Assembly (NCBI GenBank): GCA_037951165.1
Contig: JBBDHG010000054.1
Location: forward strand, 4,912,001 to 4,976,000
Source of the DNA: Lophius americanus
Lineage: Eukaryota; Chordata; Actinopteri; Lophiiformes; Lophiidae
Length of the DNA stretch: 64,000 nucleotides
Direction: 5' to 3'
Part shown: piece after piece, positions 48,715-59,217 of the stretch
How the letters are laid out: the number at the start of each line of letters is the position of its first letter
How positions within the stretch are numbered: the stretch's first letter is position 1
Translations under genes and position numbers: made by a program
Notes under the pieces: model-generated
Seen by the model: the letters and a program-made list of their open reading frames with translations, nothing else
Told to the model about the DNA's origin: nothing
Database searches by the model: none

Positions 48715-51700
48715 GTAGGTCTCTTGCTAACATTCTGCTCTTGATCTTTGTCTGGTCCGGGCTGATCCAGGTCAGAAGACTGTCACATGACACCAGTAAA
48801 ACCGTTTCTTTCACCGATCATGTGATTAAAAAACGATCGTCTCGTTTCTCGGTTGGGATCGGCCCAATAGATAAACGTTTGCTTTTCTCAAGAAAGTAAA
48901 CAGTGAACCGTTTTTTCTTGGAGCAATCGGATCGTCTGTGTTGAGTCGTTTGGTGCAGATTTGTAATCGGGGGCAGGAAATGAAATCATATTGTTACCTT
49001 TTTACTCGGTAAAACCACTATAAGTTGTTTTCTTGTTGCAGGTTCTTGTGCTCTGAGCTCCAACAGCAGCTGTGCTGAATGTCTGCAGAATGTGACTGTA
49101 AGTTGAAAACACTACACATGTCTCTGTACTCGAAAAAGTCAACTCTGAGTTCTTTATCGCAACGAAATGTACTCATCTGCTAGACTTCATTAATTTGTAT
49201 TTATTAGTTTTTAAGCCGGACTCATTTTAGCAGGTTTAACTTAAGATAAAAGCTTGTCAGAAGGACTAAAGCTGATTTATCTGAATACAAGTTAACAGAT
49301 TTGAGTGTATCGCACCATCAAAACAACAGATGAAGTTTGTCCTACATTTGTTCATGTAGTCCATCATAAACGCAGCTGGGTACATCAAATGTAATATATT
49401 ATGAGCTTGGCACTAAGTCTTATTTGGCTTTTTTCCAGCTTGAGTTATCTTACTAAAGGAAAGATTCTATATATTTAACAATCCCAATGCTTTAATAACA
49501 TGTCCTGTGTTAATATTTGAACAGGGGGGGGAAATATTGTTTTATTATCATGCTGTAAATCATGTTCATGGGATAAAAGACTAACACAAAAGTTACTGTG
49601 ATTTTAATGGTTGCACAAAGATTTCAATGTTGTAGAATACGCAAATTAAAAAGAGGAAATACGCGTTCCCAAGCGATGCCGATGCTTTCACCCTTGTTTG
49701 TTTGTCTATCTGTGTGTCAACACGATTACAGAAAAATGAATGAACACATTTGCATGAAAATGTATCAAGAGGTAAGTTTACGTATATTATAGAGATGATA
49801 CAATTTTGGTGATGTCACGTTGTTCTCAGCATTTCAAATAAAATAGATTAAAATAAAAATAATAAGGTGTTTGGAGTATAATTTTCCTTTGGGGGTGGGT
49901 CCACTGGCTCAGTGGGCTGAAGGGAGCCACTGAAGTGGAAGATGTAATAGACGACCGGCTGCAAAGTATTTTAGAGATACTGAGAGTGTGTTGGAGTTGT
50001 CGGTAGATTTAGAGGATGGCAATAAATCAGAGATGAAAATAGAAATCTACATGAATTTTTCCTAAATCTTGAGTATTGTAGCGCCTTGTTCCTTTGATGT
50101 TTTATCAAGTGTTTGTATAAGATTTAGACTTTAGAGATGGGGGGGAACAGAGTAGGTTGAGAGGTATGGCTCTTGGCGGAGGTTTGCGTTCTCTCAAGTA
50201 CTTTTTCTAGATTATTTTTTCTAAATAAATTAGAAAATTTAAAAAAGAAATTACATTATTATACAAAATTATTTCAGAAATGTTCTCCACATTCTGTTAG
50301 ATTTGGTCCCCCACAATTCGGGTTTAAAGAAAAACGAGTCTGGGCTCTTATGGGTTAACAATAATGCTACAATTACCCATTATGTTCATGCTGCTTCCCC
50401 ACAGGTCCATTATTTATCATCTCAATAAGTCATTTAATGATATCTAACACACGTTAATTGTTGAAATATCTGAATTCAGAATATCATAAGTTATGAATTA
50501 TTATAAATACCAAACTTTCAAAACAGTGTGTGTGCTTTCTTAAAACAGTGTGTGTGCTTTCTTGCAGTGTTTGTGGTGCGAGTCATCGCAGCAATGCATC
50601 GACTACCCAGTGGGAAAAATCCTGCCCCCCAGAAGTGTGTGTGCCCTAAATGATGCACGGTGGGGGGTCTGCTGGGGTAAGACTGACCACGCCTTTTTAA
50701 TCATATAACCACCGGTGTTACAATACAAGCCGATATTCTGGGTTTGATTCTGGGTTGTATAACAGTTGTGATGCTGCATTTCCTTCTTACATGATAATGA
50801 ATTTGAAAACTGTCTCTTCGCAAAGTTGTCTAAGGGGTCAAATAATATTAACTATGTCTGCACAGCATTTAATAGTGTCAGTAATTGTTAAATAAACGGC
50901 GATAGTGTAGAACTTTTTGCTGACAGAGTCATTAGATGGCTCTCACTCTACAATCAGCTAAACTGTTCTGAGATGGTTTATAGATCGATGCACAGCTCAT
51001 CATTATGTTTATTCCCTCTCTGATCTCCAGTAAACTTCCAGGTTCTGATAATCACCATATCAGTGCTGGCTGGCGTTATTGTCATTGGGGTTCTTGTTTG
51101 CTGCCTCTGCTGCTGCAAGTGTGAAAGAATCGGGTATGTATTGGGTCACATGCAGGGCTGGCTTTGAAATCTGGTTCAGCACGGAAGAAGGGGGGTGGAA
51201 GAGGGGGAGAGGGGGAGGAAAAACACAATGAATTGTTCTTCTGTAAGGCTGATACCGGCGTCTCCAAAAGCCAGCCAGAATGTATAAGTGCAGTGTGGCT
51301 TTCAAGATAACATTGATATTACTAGACCTTCCCCAGCCTCTTCAAATACTTACTTAATCATAGAACTTGGATTTGGTTGTGTGAAGAGGTGACGGGTCAG
51401 ACAGAATGATTCATTATTTAATTAAGTAACCAAATTTTTTGCCAGCGCTATCATTTAAATAGCTTAGTTGAGCAAAAACAAATATTATAATAATAAAACC
51501 AATACACGTATTTGTATTCTAGGAACAAGAGAGAAGACGCAACGGTGCAGCGGCAAAACCGCATGAGGAATGATCGTCAGAAGGAGAGGTAAATAATCAT
51601 TTGAAATAATGCATATACAGATATAACATAGAGATTCATAAATAAAAGGTTTTTCCTGCTCTTGCCATTGTTGTCTGCACACAGCAGCATGTAGGTGAAT

Positions 51701-52420
51701 GATTATTATTTGTGATAAAATCTGTAAAAAGACACTTTTTTCTTCAAACTGGTGAAACTATTATTGACATTTTTATTGAAGTGGACTGTTTGTCAGTATG
51801 AATGTTATTTCATTGAGAGACGTGTATCATTTTGGTGTAAATGATCCATTCATGGCATTTTGCCTCATGCTGAATGATGAACTTTTCACTTACTCTATTA
51901 TTTTATTTTAGGTTTTTGTGTAAAGTATCAGAAAACTAGAGCTCTCTGTGTTGATAACTAAGCCAGGATTCTAACATGGTGGGCATGAATGCCAACCGTG
52001 TTCTCTGTTATCTTACAATTTGTCTTTGTTTCTTCTCCAATAGGAGAACAGAGATGCATCTGAGACACGATGAAATCAGGCAGAAATATGGTGAGACACT
52101 TTTCTTGTCTGTGTGGTTAGAGTGGGTTAAGAAATGGAGATTTGGAATGTCGAAGGGATGCAACAGCTAAAAATAAGATACAATAGCAATAAAATAAATG
52201 AATATAAATGGTGAAATAACAGAACAGAATAAAAGTCTAAAATATCAAGAGAACTAAAACTACAAATTTGATTCAGTAGCATTGGCACCATCTAGTAGAG
52301 AGAGGTTATACTGCACATGCATTACAAATGCATTTATTCCCATTTCAGATGCTAATCTCTTGATTTTTCTTTACAGGTTTGACGAAAAATAATCCTTACG
52401 CTCGTATGGATGATCCTTGA
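48585..52420 (+). CDS. pttg1ip: PTTG1-interacting protein (PTTG1IP/PBF), complete, 7 coding exons
   Basis: Type I membrane glycoprotein of the secretory/endosomal system; in mammals it binds PTTG1 (securin) and affects its nuclear localisation. Exons: 48585-48714, 49042-49097, 50568-50676, 51031-51133, 51523-51588, 52044-52090, 52377-52420, total 555 bases, 184 residues plus stop (human 180). Residues 1-26 form a signal peptide (VVFSSLIFSALLL core). An Ala-Pro-Gly repeat follows (29-43). The Cys-rich PSI-like ectodomain has glycosylation sequons NSS (51) and NVT (60) and motifs CLWCESSQQCIDYP and ARWGVCW. Transmembrane segment is VLIITISVLAGVIVIGVLV, then CCLCCCKC, a basic coiled tail (MHLRHDEIRQKYG) and NPYARMDDP. 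The YARM sequence keeps the YxxPhi sorting signal of human YARF. Start chosen because it opens the only good signal peptide and lies in 'gtcagcATGt'. Neighbour sumo3 follows on the same strand, as in human. Confidence 0.95.
49042..49097 (+). CDS. pttg1ip: pttg1ip exon 2: ectodomain
   Basis: Encodes R-SCALSSNSSCAECLQNVT, with two N-glycosylation sequons aligned with human NKT and NVS. Acceptor 'cttgttgcag', donor 'gtaagt'. Confidence 0.93.
49098..50567. other. pttg1ip intron 2, 1.5 kb
   Basis: AT-rich; ends with the 22-bp tandem duplication. No exon or repeat family recognised. Confidence 0.55.
50520..50563. repeat. 22-bp tandem duplication in pttg1ip exon 3 acceptor
   Basis: Two copies of 'aaaacagtgtgtgtgctttc' + 'tt' end four bases before exon 3, so the polypyrimidine/branch region is doubled; the second copy leads into 'gcag'. 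Confidence 0.92.
50568..50676 (+). CDS. pttg1ip: pttg1ip exon 3: Cys-rich ectodomain
   Basis: Encodes CLWCESSQQCIDYPVGKILP then PRSVCALNDARWGVCW, the best-conserved part of the family. The acceptor region contains a 22-bp tandem duplication. Donor 'gtaaga', phase 1. Confidence 0.95.
51031..51133 (+). CDS. pttg1ip: pttg1ip exon 4: transmembrane segment
   Basis: VNFQVLIITISVLAGVIVIG, VLVCCLCCCKCERIG. Hydrophobic helix followed by a palmitoylation-like Cys cluster as in human (ICCCCCCRR). Donor 'gtatgt', phase 2. Confidence 0.94.
51523..51588 (+). CDS. pttg1ip: pttg1ip exon 5: basic cytoplasmic tail
   Basis: NKREDATVQRQNRMRNDRQK then E; less conserved juxtamembrane tail. Its last 34 bases plus the following 196 bp of intron are duplicated at 53930-54159. 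Confidence 0.9.
52044..52090 (+). CDS. pttg1ip: pttg1ip exon 6
   Basis: R-RTEMHLRHDEIRQKY plus one base of Gly; matches human RRAEMKTRHDEIRKKYG. Acceptor 'tctccaatag', donor 'gtgaga'. Confidence 0.94.
52377..52420 (+). CDS. pttg1ip: pttg1ip exon 7: C-terminus and stop
   Basis: G-LTKNNPYARMDDP and TGA at 52418-52420. The NPYAR-Phi ending is the endocytic/sorting motif of the family. Confidence 0.94.
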
Positions 52421-53242
52421 GAAGAATCACAGCTATTATTCCTCCAAAGAATCTCCTCCGATGATCCTCCTGATGCCGTTCATGAAACACATGTAGCACA
52501 TGATAAACTGTGATTGTCTTATTGGATTAGAGTTTTTGTTGTCAAGATGATCTGAAATGATTTTGACGCTATGCTTCAAGCATGGCCTCTTCTCCTTAAG
52601 TATCTTTTTTTTACATACATGTTTCACGTTGTTATTGTGTTTGATTAATATTTCTTATGCCTTCATTTGTATTTCTTATGTTAATGATTGTGACGAAATC
52701 CATTCAGTTATCTTTTTTTGTCTGAAATCTATGTGCAAAACATATTATCCACTATAGTTTATGAACATAATTCATTTATTTGTCATTCGGTATCGTGAGA
52801 TTTCTAATACATCAGATCAGTATATGATCAGTAGTTTAATTGTATGTGAATTTCTATGATCGTGGTTTCATATGAGAAGTTCATTTGTAACATGTGGTTC
52901 ATTTCACATCCTTGTGGTTTGAATCCAAAGCAACCGGACTTCTGTTTTGGCTTAGAAAGTATTCCACCAGTCTTGCAAGAGGCTTCTTCAGTTCTAACTG
53001 CCATCTGAGGAGGAGTCAGGGATTTTATACATCTATCGAGTGTTGGTACGTGTGGAGAGTCGTTGAAAGTTGGCCGAGCATATTTTATGTAGGTGGGTAC
53101 GAGTCGTCACCCTACACATGGATTGCCATGACCTGGATTACATTTCATTTCACAATTTTATTTTTGCTGTTTAATCATTTCTGTTGATGAATATCAGAAG
53201 CAACAGCTACGTGTGATGGTTCCCTTTGCACCTGTCAATAAA
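52421..53242 (+). other. pttg1ip 3' UTR
   Basis: AT-rich sequence with no protein-like frame, running from the stop to the canonical AATAAA at 53237-53242 ('cctgtcaataaaatgat'), followed by 'actgtgacc'. The 3' end is inferred; no transcript was available. Confidence 0.6.
53237..53242 (+). terminator. pttg1ip poly(A) signal
   Basis: Canonical AATAAA in 'gtcaataaaatgatactgtg', about 820 bp after the stop codon and the only good hexamer before the next repeats. Confidence 0.6.
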
Positions 53243-53384
53243 ATGATACTGTGACCATTTCAAAATTGAATGAATATGATATTTTCCCTTAATTTCTCAT
53301 CTCCATGTAAACACAGATACAAAAACGAGCAAGCTTTTTGGAAGGAAATATTCAATATAATGAACATTTCCACGTTATTGGTTT

Positions 53385-53522
53385 CTGGGCACAAGCCTAT
53401 AATGGCATACTATGAGGCAAATATCTTGAGACCAATGTATGGATTTTGTTGTAGACCGGGACGGAAATTGAACCCCTAACCTTCTGATAAGTGAATGTCC
53501 ACTCTACCTCTAAGTCACGTTG
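53385..53522 (-). repeat. tRNA-like SINE head, minus strand
   Basis: Minus strand reads 'cgtgacttagaggtagagtg' (box A-like), 'gacattcacttatcagaagg', 'ttaggggttcaatttccgtc' (box B-like), then a body. Similar to the minus-strand copy at 27131-27222. Not a functional tRNA: no acceptor stem pairing or CCA-adjacent terminator seen. Confidence 0.55.
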
Positions 53523-53929
53523 ATGTTTCTCTCTTTTTTCGAGCGTGTTTTTGATTAAACCCATGTTAAACAATGCTTATCCTGAATACCACTTAGTAGA
53601 GACAAAAAGATTTCGTGAAGTGTGGATAGAATAATATCTATAATAATATTACTGGTTTGTTGTTTCTCTGTCTCGCTTTAAATTATTTTTTTAATTTTGC
53701 ATCTTAAATTTAAAAAGGTCCCCTGGCTAGACTATGAGGAGGCTATAGAGCACTGGCTCTCAGACTTATTCCAACAATTGCTGAATTATTTTTAACAGTA
53801 CCCTGTGATCACGGGGAAAAAAATAACTAAAGGAACGAAAATTTGAAAAAATGTCTGCCATGTGGATACAATAGCTTTGTTGTTGCAGATTAATTAATGA
53901 ATAATTAATATTATATATTAATAATTAAT

Positions 53930-54159
53930 AAAACCGCATGAGGAATGATCGTCAGAAGGAGAGGTAAATAATCATTTGAAATAATGCATATACAGATATA
54001 ACATAGAAATTCATAAATAAAAGTTTTTTCCTGCTCTTGCCATTGTTGTCTGCACACAGCAGCATGTAGGTGAATGATTATTATTTGTGATAAAATCTGT
54101 AAAAAGACACCTTTTTCTTCAAACTGGTGAAACTATTATTGTCATTTTTATTGAAGTGG
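53930..54159 (+). pseudogene. duplicated pttg1ip exon 5/intron 5 fragment
   Basis: A 230-bp block repeats 51555-51784 with about four substitutions by eye (98% identity). It carries the last 34 bases of exon 5, its splice donor 'gtaaat', and 196 bp of intron 5, but no acceptor, so it is an orphan fragment. It lies about 690 bp past the pttg1ip poly(A) signal in the same orientation, bordered on the left by a TTAATTAAT-rich stretch. Confidence 0.93.
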
Positions 54160-54329
54160 CGATTCTAACTTGTATTACTATTTGGAAATTTAAAAAAAAA
54201 ATTAGAGTGGCCCTTATCCTCTTCCATATGGACAAACTGACTATGATTTGTGTTTTTGGGCTAAATTTGTAATCAAACCTGCCTTATATAAATCATTTTA
54301 GGAACGATCCATTACTTTTAACTCAAAAA

Positions 54330-54400
54330 TTAAGTGTCCCATGCAGTACCCCAGAGTACCACTGGGGGTACGCGTACCCCATTCGACAGATACAGATAGA
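54330..54400. repeat. possible hAT-like non-autonomous element end
   Basis: 'gtaccactgggggtacgcgtaccccattcg' (read in parts) contains the GGGGTACGCGTACCCC palindrome seen at ends of a common fish hAT-like repeat. On the other side of the pttg1ip fragment, 'cactggctctcagactta' near 53748 resembles the opposite terminus. Weak, from memory. Confidence 0.35.
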
Positions 54401-54419
54401 GGACCACATATGTTGTACC

Positions 54420-54633
54420 TATCTCATGGGCACGGGCACGCGCAAAATTAGCCTGCGCACTCACGTATCCGCGGTCCCGCTTAAATGTGGACCACGTGAC
54501 TGGTTTGATCCAATTAGATTTTAATTTCTAATGCGCGCTCTCGGTGTAACCGAAAAAGCCAGCGGAACTGATAGTCCTCCGCCGACAACACTCTTTCCAC
54601 GGTATTAACGAATCTTCGGGGAAAAAGAGCACA
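54420..54633 (+). promoter_or_regulatory. sumo3 promoter / 5' UTR
   Basis: CpG-rich island in otherwise AT-rich DNA ('gcacgcgcaaaa', 'tccgcggtcccgc', 'atgcgcgctctcgg', 'ctccgccgaca'), with an E-box CACGTG at 54493-54498 and CCAAT at 54510-54514. No TATA box at a clear position, consistent with a housekeeping CpG promoter. Transcription start not determinable. Confidence 0.6.
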
Positions 54634-54654
54634 ATGTCGGAAGAAAAGCCAAAG
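54634..54654 (+). CDS. sumo3: sumo3 exon 1
   Basis: MSEEKPK, start in 'gcacaATGt' after a CpG-rich leader; donor 'gtcggt', phase 0. This short first coding exon is typical of SUMO genes. Confidence 0.93.
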
Positions 54655-57600
54655 GTCGGTGCTGAGTTTCGTTGTTGCTAGCAACTAACGGTGCTAGCTT
54701 TAAGTTGGCCACAGTATAATGTGCTTAAACAGCCCTCTTCCCAGGTTACAGATAGCGCATTTGAGCGGGTCGACGGAGAAACAAAGGTTGACCAATTTGC
54801 GGATGTTTTCTCCTTTAGGCGCAAAATTTTGCTTTTTTGAGTTCCTTACCTCCATTTAAATAAACTCCTGCCCTTTGTCAGTTTACCTTTAAAATAGTAT
54901 TGATTTGCCAGAGTCGGTTAGAGAAACTAAATGAATGGTTTTGTTTCCTTTTGGTTTGCGCCATTGTGGCTGTCTGCGCCAGTTTGAGTGTAGGCTAACG
55001 TTAGCTTGTAATGCTAACCATGGGAAGAAACATAAGGACGGGGTGTGGGTGCAGTGTTATGAGTGGCGATAAACGTCTTTAAGAGTTGGCATGTCTTTTA
55101 TAAATGCTAACGTCAGCTAACAGAAGTTAGCCCGCTAAGTTACCGCTTGTAGGTTAACGCCATTCTACCGGTGATCATTTTCTCCGGCAGAGAAAAACAT
55201 TAAAACCCCGGCGGTTGCTTACGGTAACGGCAGTCCTGGCAAACTGTCTTTCTTCAAACTTTATCTTTTCGCCGCTATCTACTCTTGGTCTGATTTTTGC
55301 TATGGGTGAAGGTACGAACTAGCTTGCGTTGTTAGTCGAACTTTGAATGTGATTCACTGTGCTTGCAAGCTTCAGCCGACACACTGAAGTGATCACTAAC
55401 GTTCACTAGGATCATGGGTTGATGTTGAACACCGTTCTGTTGTTTTTGTTGCTGCTACTGATGACGATTTATGTTGCAGGAAGGAGTAAAGACGGAGAAC
55501 GACCACATTAACCTCAAGGTAGCCAGTCAGGATGGCTCGGTGGTACAGTTCAAAATCAAAAGGCATACCCCTCTCAGCAAACTTATGAAGGCATACTGCG
55601 AAAGACAGGTAATGGATTAATACATGTTGTCTGAAACCCTTTCCTTCCCCGTGATATGGTTGACTTAAGAACGTAATTACTGATGCTATCAACAAGCTGT
55701 TTTGTTGGTGGCTAACTTAATGCAAAGTCGCAATCAACATCATTTCTGTTGGTCTTTTCCAGGGAATGTCAATTCGTCAGATAAGGTTCAGGTTCGATGG
55801 ACAACCAATTAATGAATCGGACACACCTGCACAGGTTGGTGAATTCTGCACCCATATACTAATTATTTATAGGTTGTTTGAAAAGAACCATACAGTGTAG
55901 CTTCATAAAGCTGTTAGAGATGGGCAATGTCTTTTAGATAGTAATCGTATTGTTAAAAAAAACATTGATTGGTATGAGAATAACATGTTTAACAAAGGAA
56001 TTGAAGCTGATAAATGGGTACGACACTTAATATCAAACTAAAACACACTACAGTTGACAAGTAGATCTGTGTTGAAGACCAAAAACAATGATGAAAAATG
56101 AAACGCAGCGTTAGCTCAACATCCTCTGAGAGCGAAGCCCAGAGCAGAAGAAGGTCCAACCACAGCTCAACAACTAATGGTGACGGATGAAGTAAAAGGT
56201 TAGACATGAAGAATAAACTGTCCACATGTCAAACATGATGGCAAGAAACATGTTTCCTGTCAGCTGAAGTGGAAATATTTTTCTGTTTTGACGTTTGAGC
56301 CAGCATCCAGGAAAACTTTGAACAACAGACGGCAGAAATGTATGATGCAGGTCTCAGCTCAAACTCTCAGCAAGTGATGATAAATTGGCCCCGACAACAG
56401 ATTAATGGAAAGACTTGGAGTATAATAGTATATGGTAGACTGTTTTTCACAGAATTCTGTTCTTAAAAGAAATTGCAGGGGGGGGGGGGGGGTTATTTGA
56501 ACAACACTCTAATGGTTATGACTGACTGTCAAAAAGTATTTTGGATTAGCATGCTTATCCCTAAAAGCTATCTTATGAAATTTTTATAGTGCTGATAGCC
56601 AACGTTAGAAGGTGTTTAATTTAACTGAGATAATAAGGTAGGGAAATTAAGAAAGTAATTGAAAATGAGTACACTTCTCAATGGGTGAGATAAATCACTC
56701 TGTGTCTTTTGGAAGCAGGATAAATAGGCAACCCTACCGCTCCTTAGGGACTTTGACAAGGGCACAATTTTCGATGGCTAGACAAATCGGTCCGAGCATC
56801 TTCAACACTGCTGCTGGTCTGTACTGGTTAGTACTTAAGGTGGTCTAGGAAAGGACAACCAGTGACATGGTCATGGGAACTCAAAGCTCAAGGTTGTGCC
56901 GGTAGAGAAGGCTATTGAGCATTGTCCAGTCTCGTAGAAGAGCTGCTGTTGCATGGAATGCTGGAAAGCTTAATGCCAGTTATGAAAGAAAGATGACAGA
57001 ACACCGAGATCATCGCTGAGTCATTTTGCAAGTCAAAGGGGACCAACACAAGTTTAGGCCGGTAATTTTTCTTTATCTCAATATAGTAAAAATCTTATCA
57101 CAGTTTAATACTAAAACTAAGCCTTTCACTTTTATATATATATTCGGTCAGTAGTCTGAATGAACCTTCAACTGCAGGGCAAGTGGCTGGTGAATTTGGG
57201 TATCTGTAGGTGAATCATTTCCTCCATTTAGGATTTGTGCCTGTTGCTGTTTTCAACTCAACCTGCGTTGCTTCCTCCAAGTTGTTGGTCTGTACTTTTT
57301 CATTTGGCTTAAAAGCAAAATGTGTTGACAGCAGTGCTTCTGCGTTGGCTTTGCCAATAAATGGTCCTTTATGTTCCCATCAATAATTTTTCATGGCAGA
57401 GCGCCTCGATGATTCACCACTTTTGGTGGAATGAGCGCAACTCGATGAGCTTATGAAGAAACGTAAAACCTCCTCAGGGATGGAACACATTATGGATAAA
57501 CGTCTTTTCTGTTTCCTCCAACTGTTTTTATACAAGTTAATAGAAGCAGTTCTAATGATTATACAAAATAATTCTGGATATCTCAAATAATTTAAATCTC

Positions 57601-58160
57601 ACAATTCTTAGGGTAAGAGTCTAAAAAAAGAAACCTTTAAAGGTGCCGGCACCTGGACTTCATTTGATTTCGGCCCAGTCTAGTTTCCTCTTCTGCTGTT
57701 TGAATGCTCAATCTAAGTGAACATGTGCAGCATATTGACTCGGGAAGTTGGCACTATTTTTGTTTTGGTTCCGTTAATCCTCAGAAACATGCGTGTTAGG
57801 TTCAATCTCATATCAGCAGAAAGGCGTGGTTGATTGGAGTTTTCTCATAATACTGTAGAGAATGGATTCTTCAACTGTACTCAGGCCTTGATATTCAGTT
57901 CTATATCCAGGAGGAAGAAAGTTTGTGAAGATGATCATTCATCCAGGTCATGGTAGCCCATATGGGTTCAAGCCAAAACAAGTCCAGTTGCTTTGGGTTC
58001 AACCCACATGGATAAGGACGATGAATGTTGGGTTTCCTGTAGAATAATCACTTGTAGTCTTGAGTGACACGTGTCCTTTCTTCTGTTGTTACAGCTGGAG
58101 ATGGAGGACGAGGATACCATCGACGTATTTCAACAACAGACAGGAGGAGGCTGTTCTTAA
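54634..58160 (+). CDS. sumo3: Small ubiquitin-related modifier 3 (SUMO2/3 family), complete, 4 coding exons
   Basis: Ubiquitin-like modifier conjugated to lysines of mostly nuclear proteins by SAE1/UBA2 and UBC9 after SENP maturation. Exons 54634-54654, 55480-55608, 55763-55834, 58095-58160 give 288 bases, 95 residues. MSEEKPK and [11 protein letters not shown] (one Asn, where SUMO2 has two) favour SUMO3 over SUMO2. The chain-forming lysine is K11 in VKTE. The beta-grasp core ([40 protein letters not shown]) is nearly identical to human. Mature end is QQQTGG at residue 92, followed by the three-residue tail GCS, much shorter than the human SUMO3 tail. Lies directly downstream of pttg1ip in the same orientation, as on human chromosome 21. 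Confidence 0.96.
55480..55608 (+). CDS. sumo3: sumo3 exon 2
   Basis: 43 residues: [40 protein letters not shown] and ERQ. Contains the K11 SUMOylation consensus. Acceptor 'atgttgcag', donor 'gtaatg'. Confidence 0.96.
55763..55834 (+). CDS. sumo3: sumo3 exon 3
   Basis: 24 residues: [20 protein letters not shown] and TPAQ. Acceptor 'cttttccag', donor 'gttggt', phase 0. Confidence 0.96.
56478..56492. repeat. (G)15 homopolymer
   Basis: Fifteen consecutive G in sumo3 intron 3 on the coding strand. Confidence 0.9.
56740..57030 (+). mobile_element. degenerate Tc1/mariner-like transposase fragment
   Basis: In sumo3 intron 3. The series 'gggactttgacaagggcaca', 'gatggctagacaaatcggtc', 'gagcatcttcaacactgctg', 'gacatggtcatggg', 'gaagagctgctgttgc' and 'atgacagaacaccgagatca' follows the order of the N-terminal DNA-binding part of a fish Tc1/mariner transposase family (MARR-G-SIS-TAA ... 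RATVA ... SEHTVH in consensus). Many stops and frame losses, no termini recognised, so an old dead relic. Recognition is from memory of the family, not a search. Confidence 0.65.
58095..58160 (+). CDS. sumo3: sumo3 exon 4 with maturation site
   Basis: [21 protein letters not shown], stop TAA at 58158-58160. The di-Gly maturation point is inside a GGG run. Confidence 0.96.
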
Positions 58161-59217
58161 GTGGGATGTGGACTCTTGGAAGAACATCGACACAGTCATG
58201 TGTTCATTTATTTCTGTTTTTACTTAATTCTTTTTTTTTCTCACTGTGCTTGTCTAAATGCCTGACCCATCACAACATCAAAGAAATCAGTGGTTTGTCA
58301 TTTTGGGCCTAAATTTTTGGGATGCAAGGTAATTTAAAAATAATTTTTTTACACAGATGCATAATTTTAAACTGTCAGATGTGGCTCACAATGAAAATAA
58401 CTCACTGCCTTCTTATGTTGAGATGATGTCCTGCATTTTCATCAACTGTAATATGACCTACATGCCAAAATTCTTTCTTTCAGTTTTCCATTTTGTTGTA
58501 AACATTGAATTTCAGGACACTCATCTATTTTTAATTGGTGCAGGGGAGAGGTTATGCCTGCCATGACAAAAACTTGTGGAAAAGAGCCCATGGGTTTTTT
58601 TTTTTTAGATAAGATATATGCTATGATATATTTGTCATGTAACTTTTAGTAGTTTTGTTTCTTTTCTAAATAAACAGTAAAATAATTTGTTGTATCATGC
58701 TGATTTTGCCCTCTGCAGTGGAATAGGTTTTGTGCTGAGAAAGATCCGTAAGGAATGTTTTACCTCAATGCTGTCAGCCTGGACACACATTAACTTAATG
58801 GTAAATAAAGTACAGCAGTGTTTATGGACCAAAAAGCTCATTGAATAGTGTTCTTTACAACTGGGTCTGGTTGATCCATAAACTGTCATGTGACGTAGAG
58901 AGTGCTCTTCATTGGTGCACAGCAGGAGATCATCCCTCTTGGTGTGTTAACTGATTTTCCATCTTTTCACAACTTCAGAATAAGAATGATTCATCTTTAT
59001 CAGTCCAGATGCTAAGTGATCCATCTGAACACACACATAGAACCAGTTTGGACATTTACCCATCAAAGATTTGACCGGTACTGTATCAGTCCACACAAAA
59101 TCAACAGGTGTTTGTTTACTCTTGTGTGTTGATATGAATGTCCACATTGCATTTAGAAAAAAGTGAAAACTGATTTTCCTGTATAATATTGGTTGTCCTT
59201 GTACTGAATAAAATAAA
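58161..59217 (+). other. sumo3 3' UTR (alternative ends)
   Basis: Non-coding, T-rich. Canonical AATAAA hexamers occur at 58669-58674 and as an overlapping pair at 59207-59217, giving plausible short (about 0.5 kb) and long (about 1.05 kb) 3' UTRs. Which is used cannot be seen. Confidence 0.5.

Larger units (their letters stand above)
53243..54419. other. pttg1ip-sumo3 intergenic region
   Basis: Only 1.4 kb separates the pttg1ip poly(A) signal from the sumo3 ATG. It holds a tRNA-like repeat (minus), the duplicated pttg1ip fragment and possible hAT-like ends. Confidence 0.6.
55835..58094. other. sumo3 intron 3, 2.3 kb
   Basis: Contains the G15 tract and the Tc1/mariner relic. The rest is AT-rich and unrecognised. 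Confidence 0.6.

Noticed and set aside
53447..53522. Possible functional tRNA gene on the minus strand
   Set aside because: Box A and B-like words are present, but no convincing cloverleaf stems or T-run terminator; fits a SINE head.
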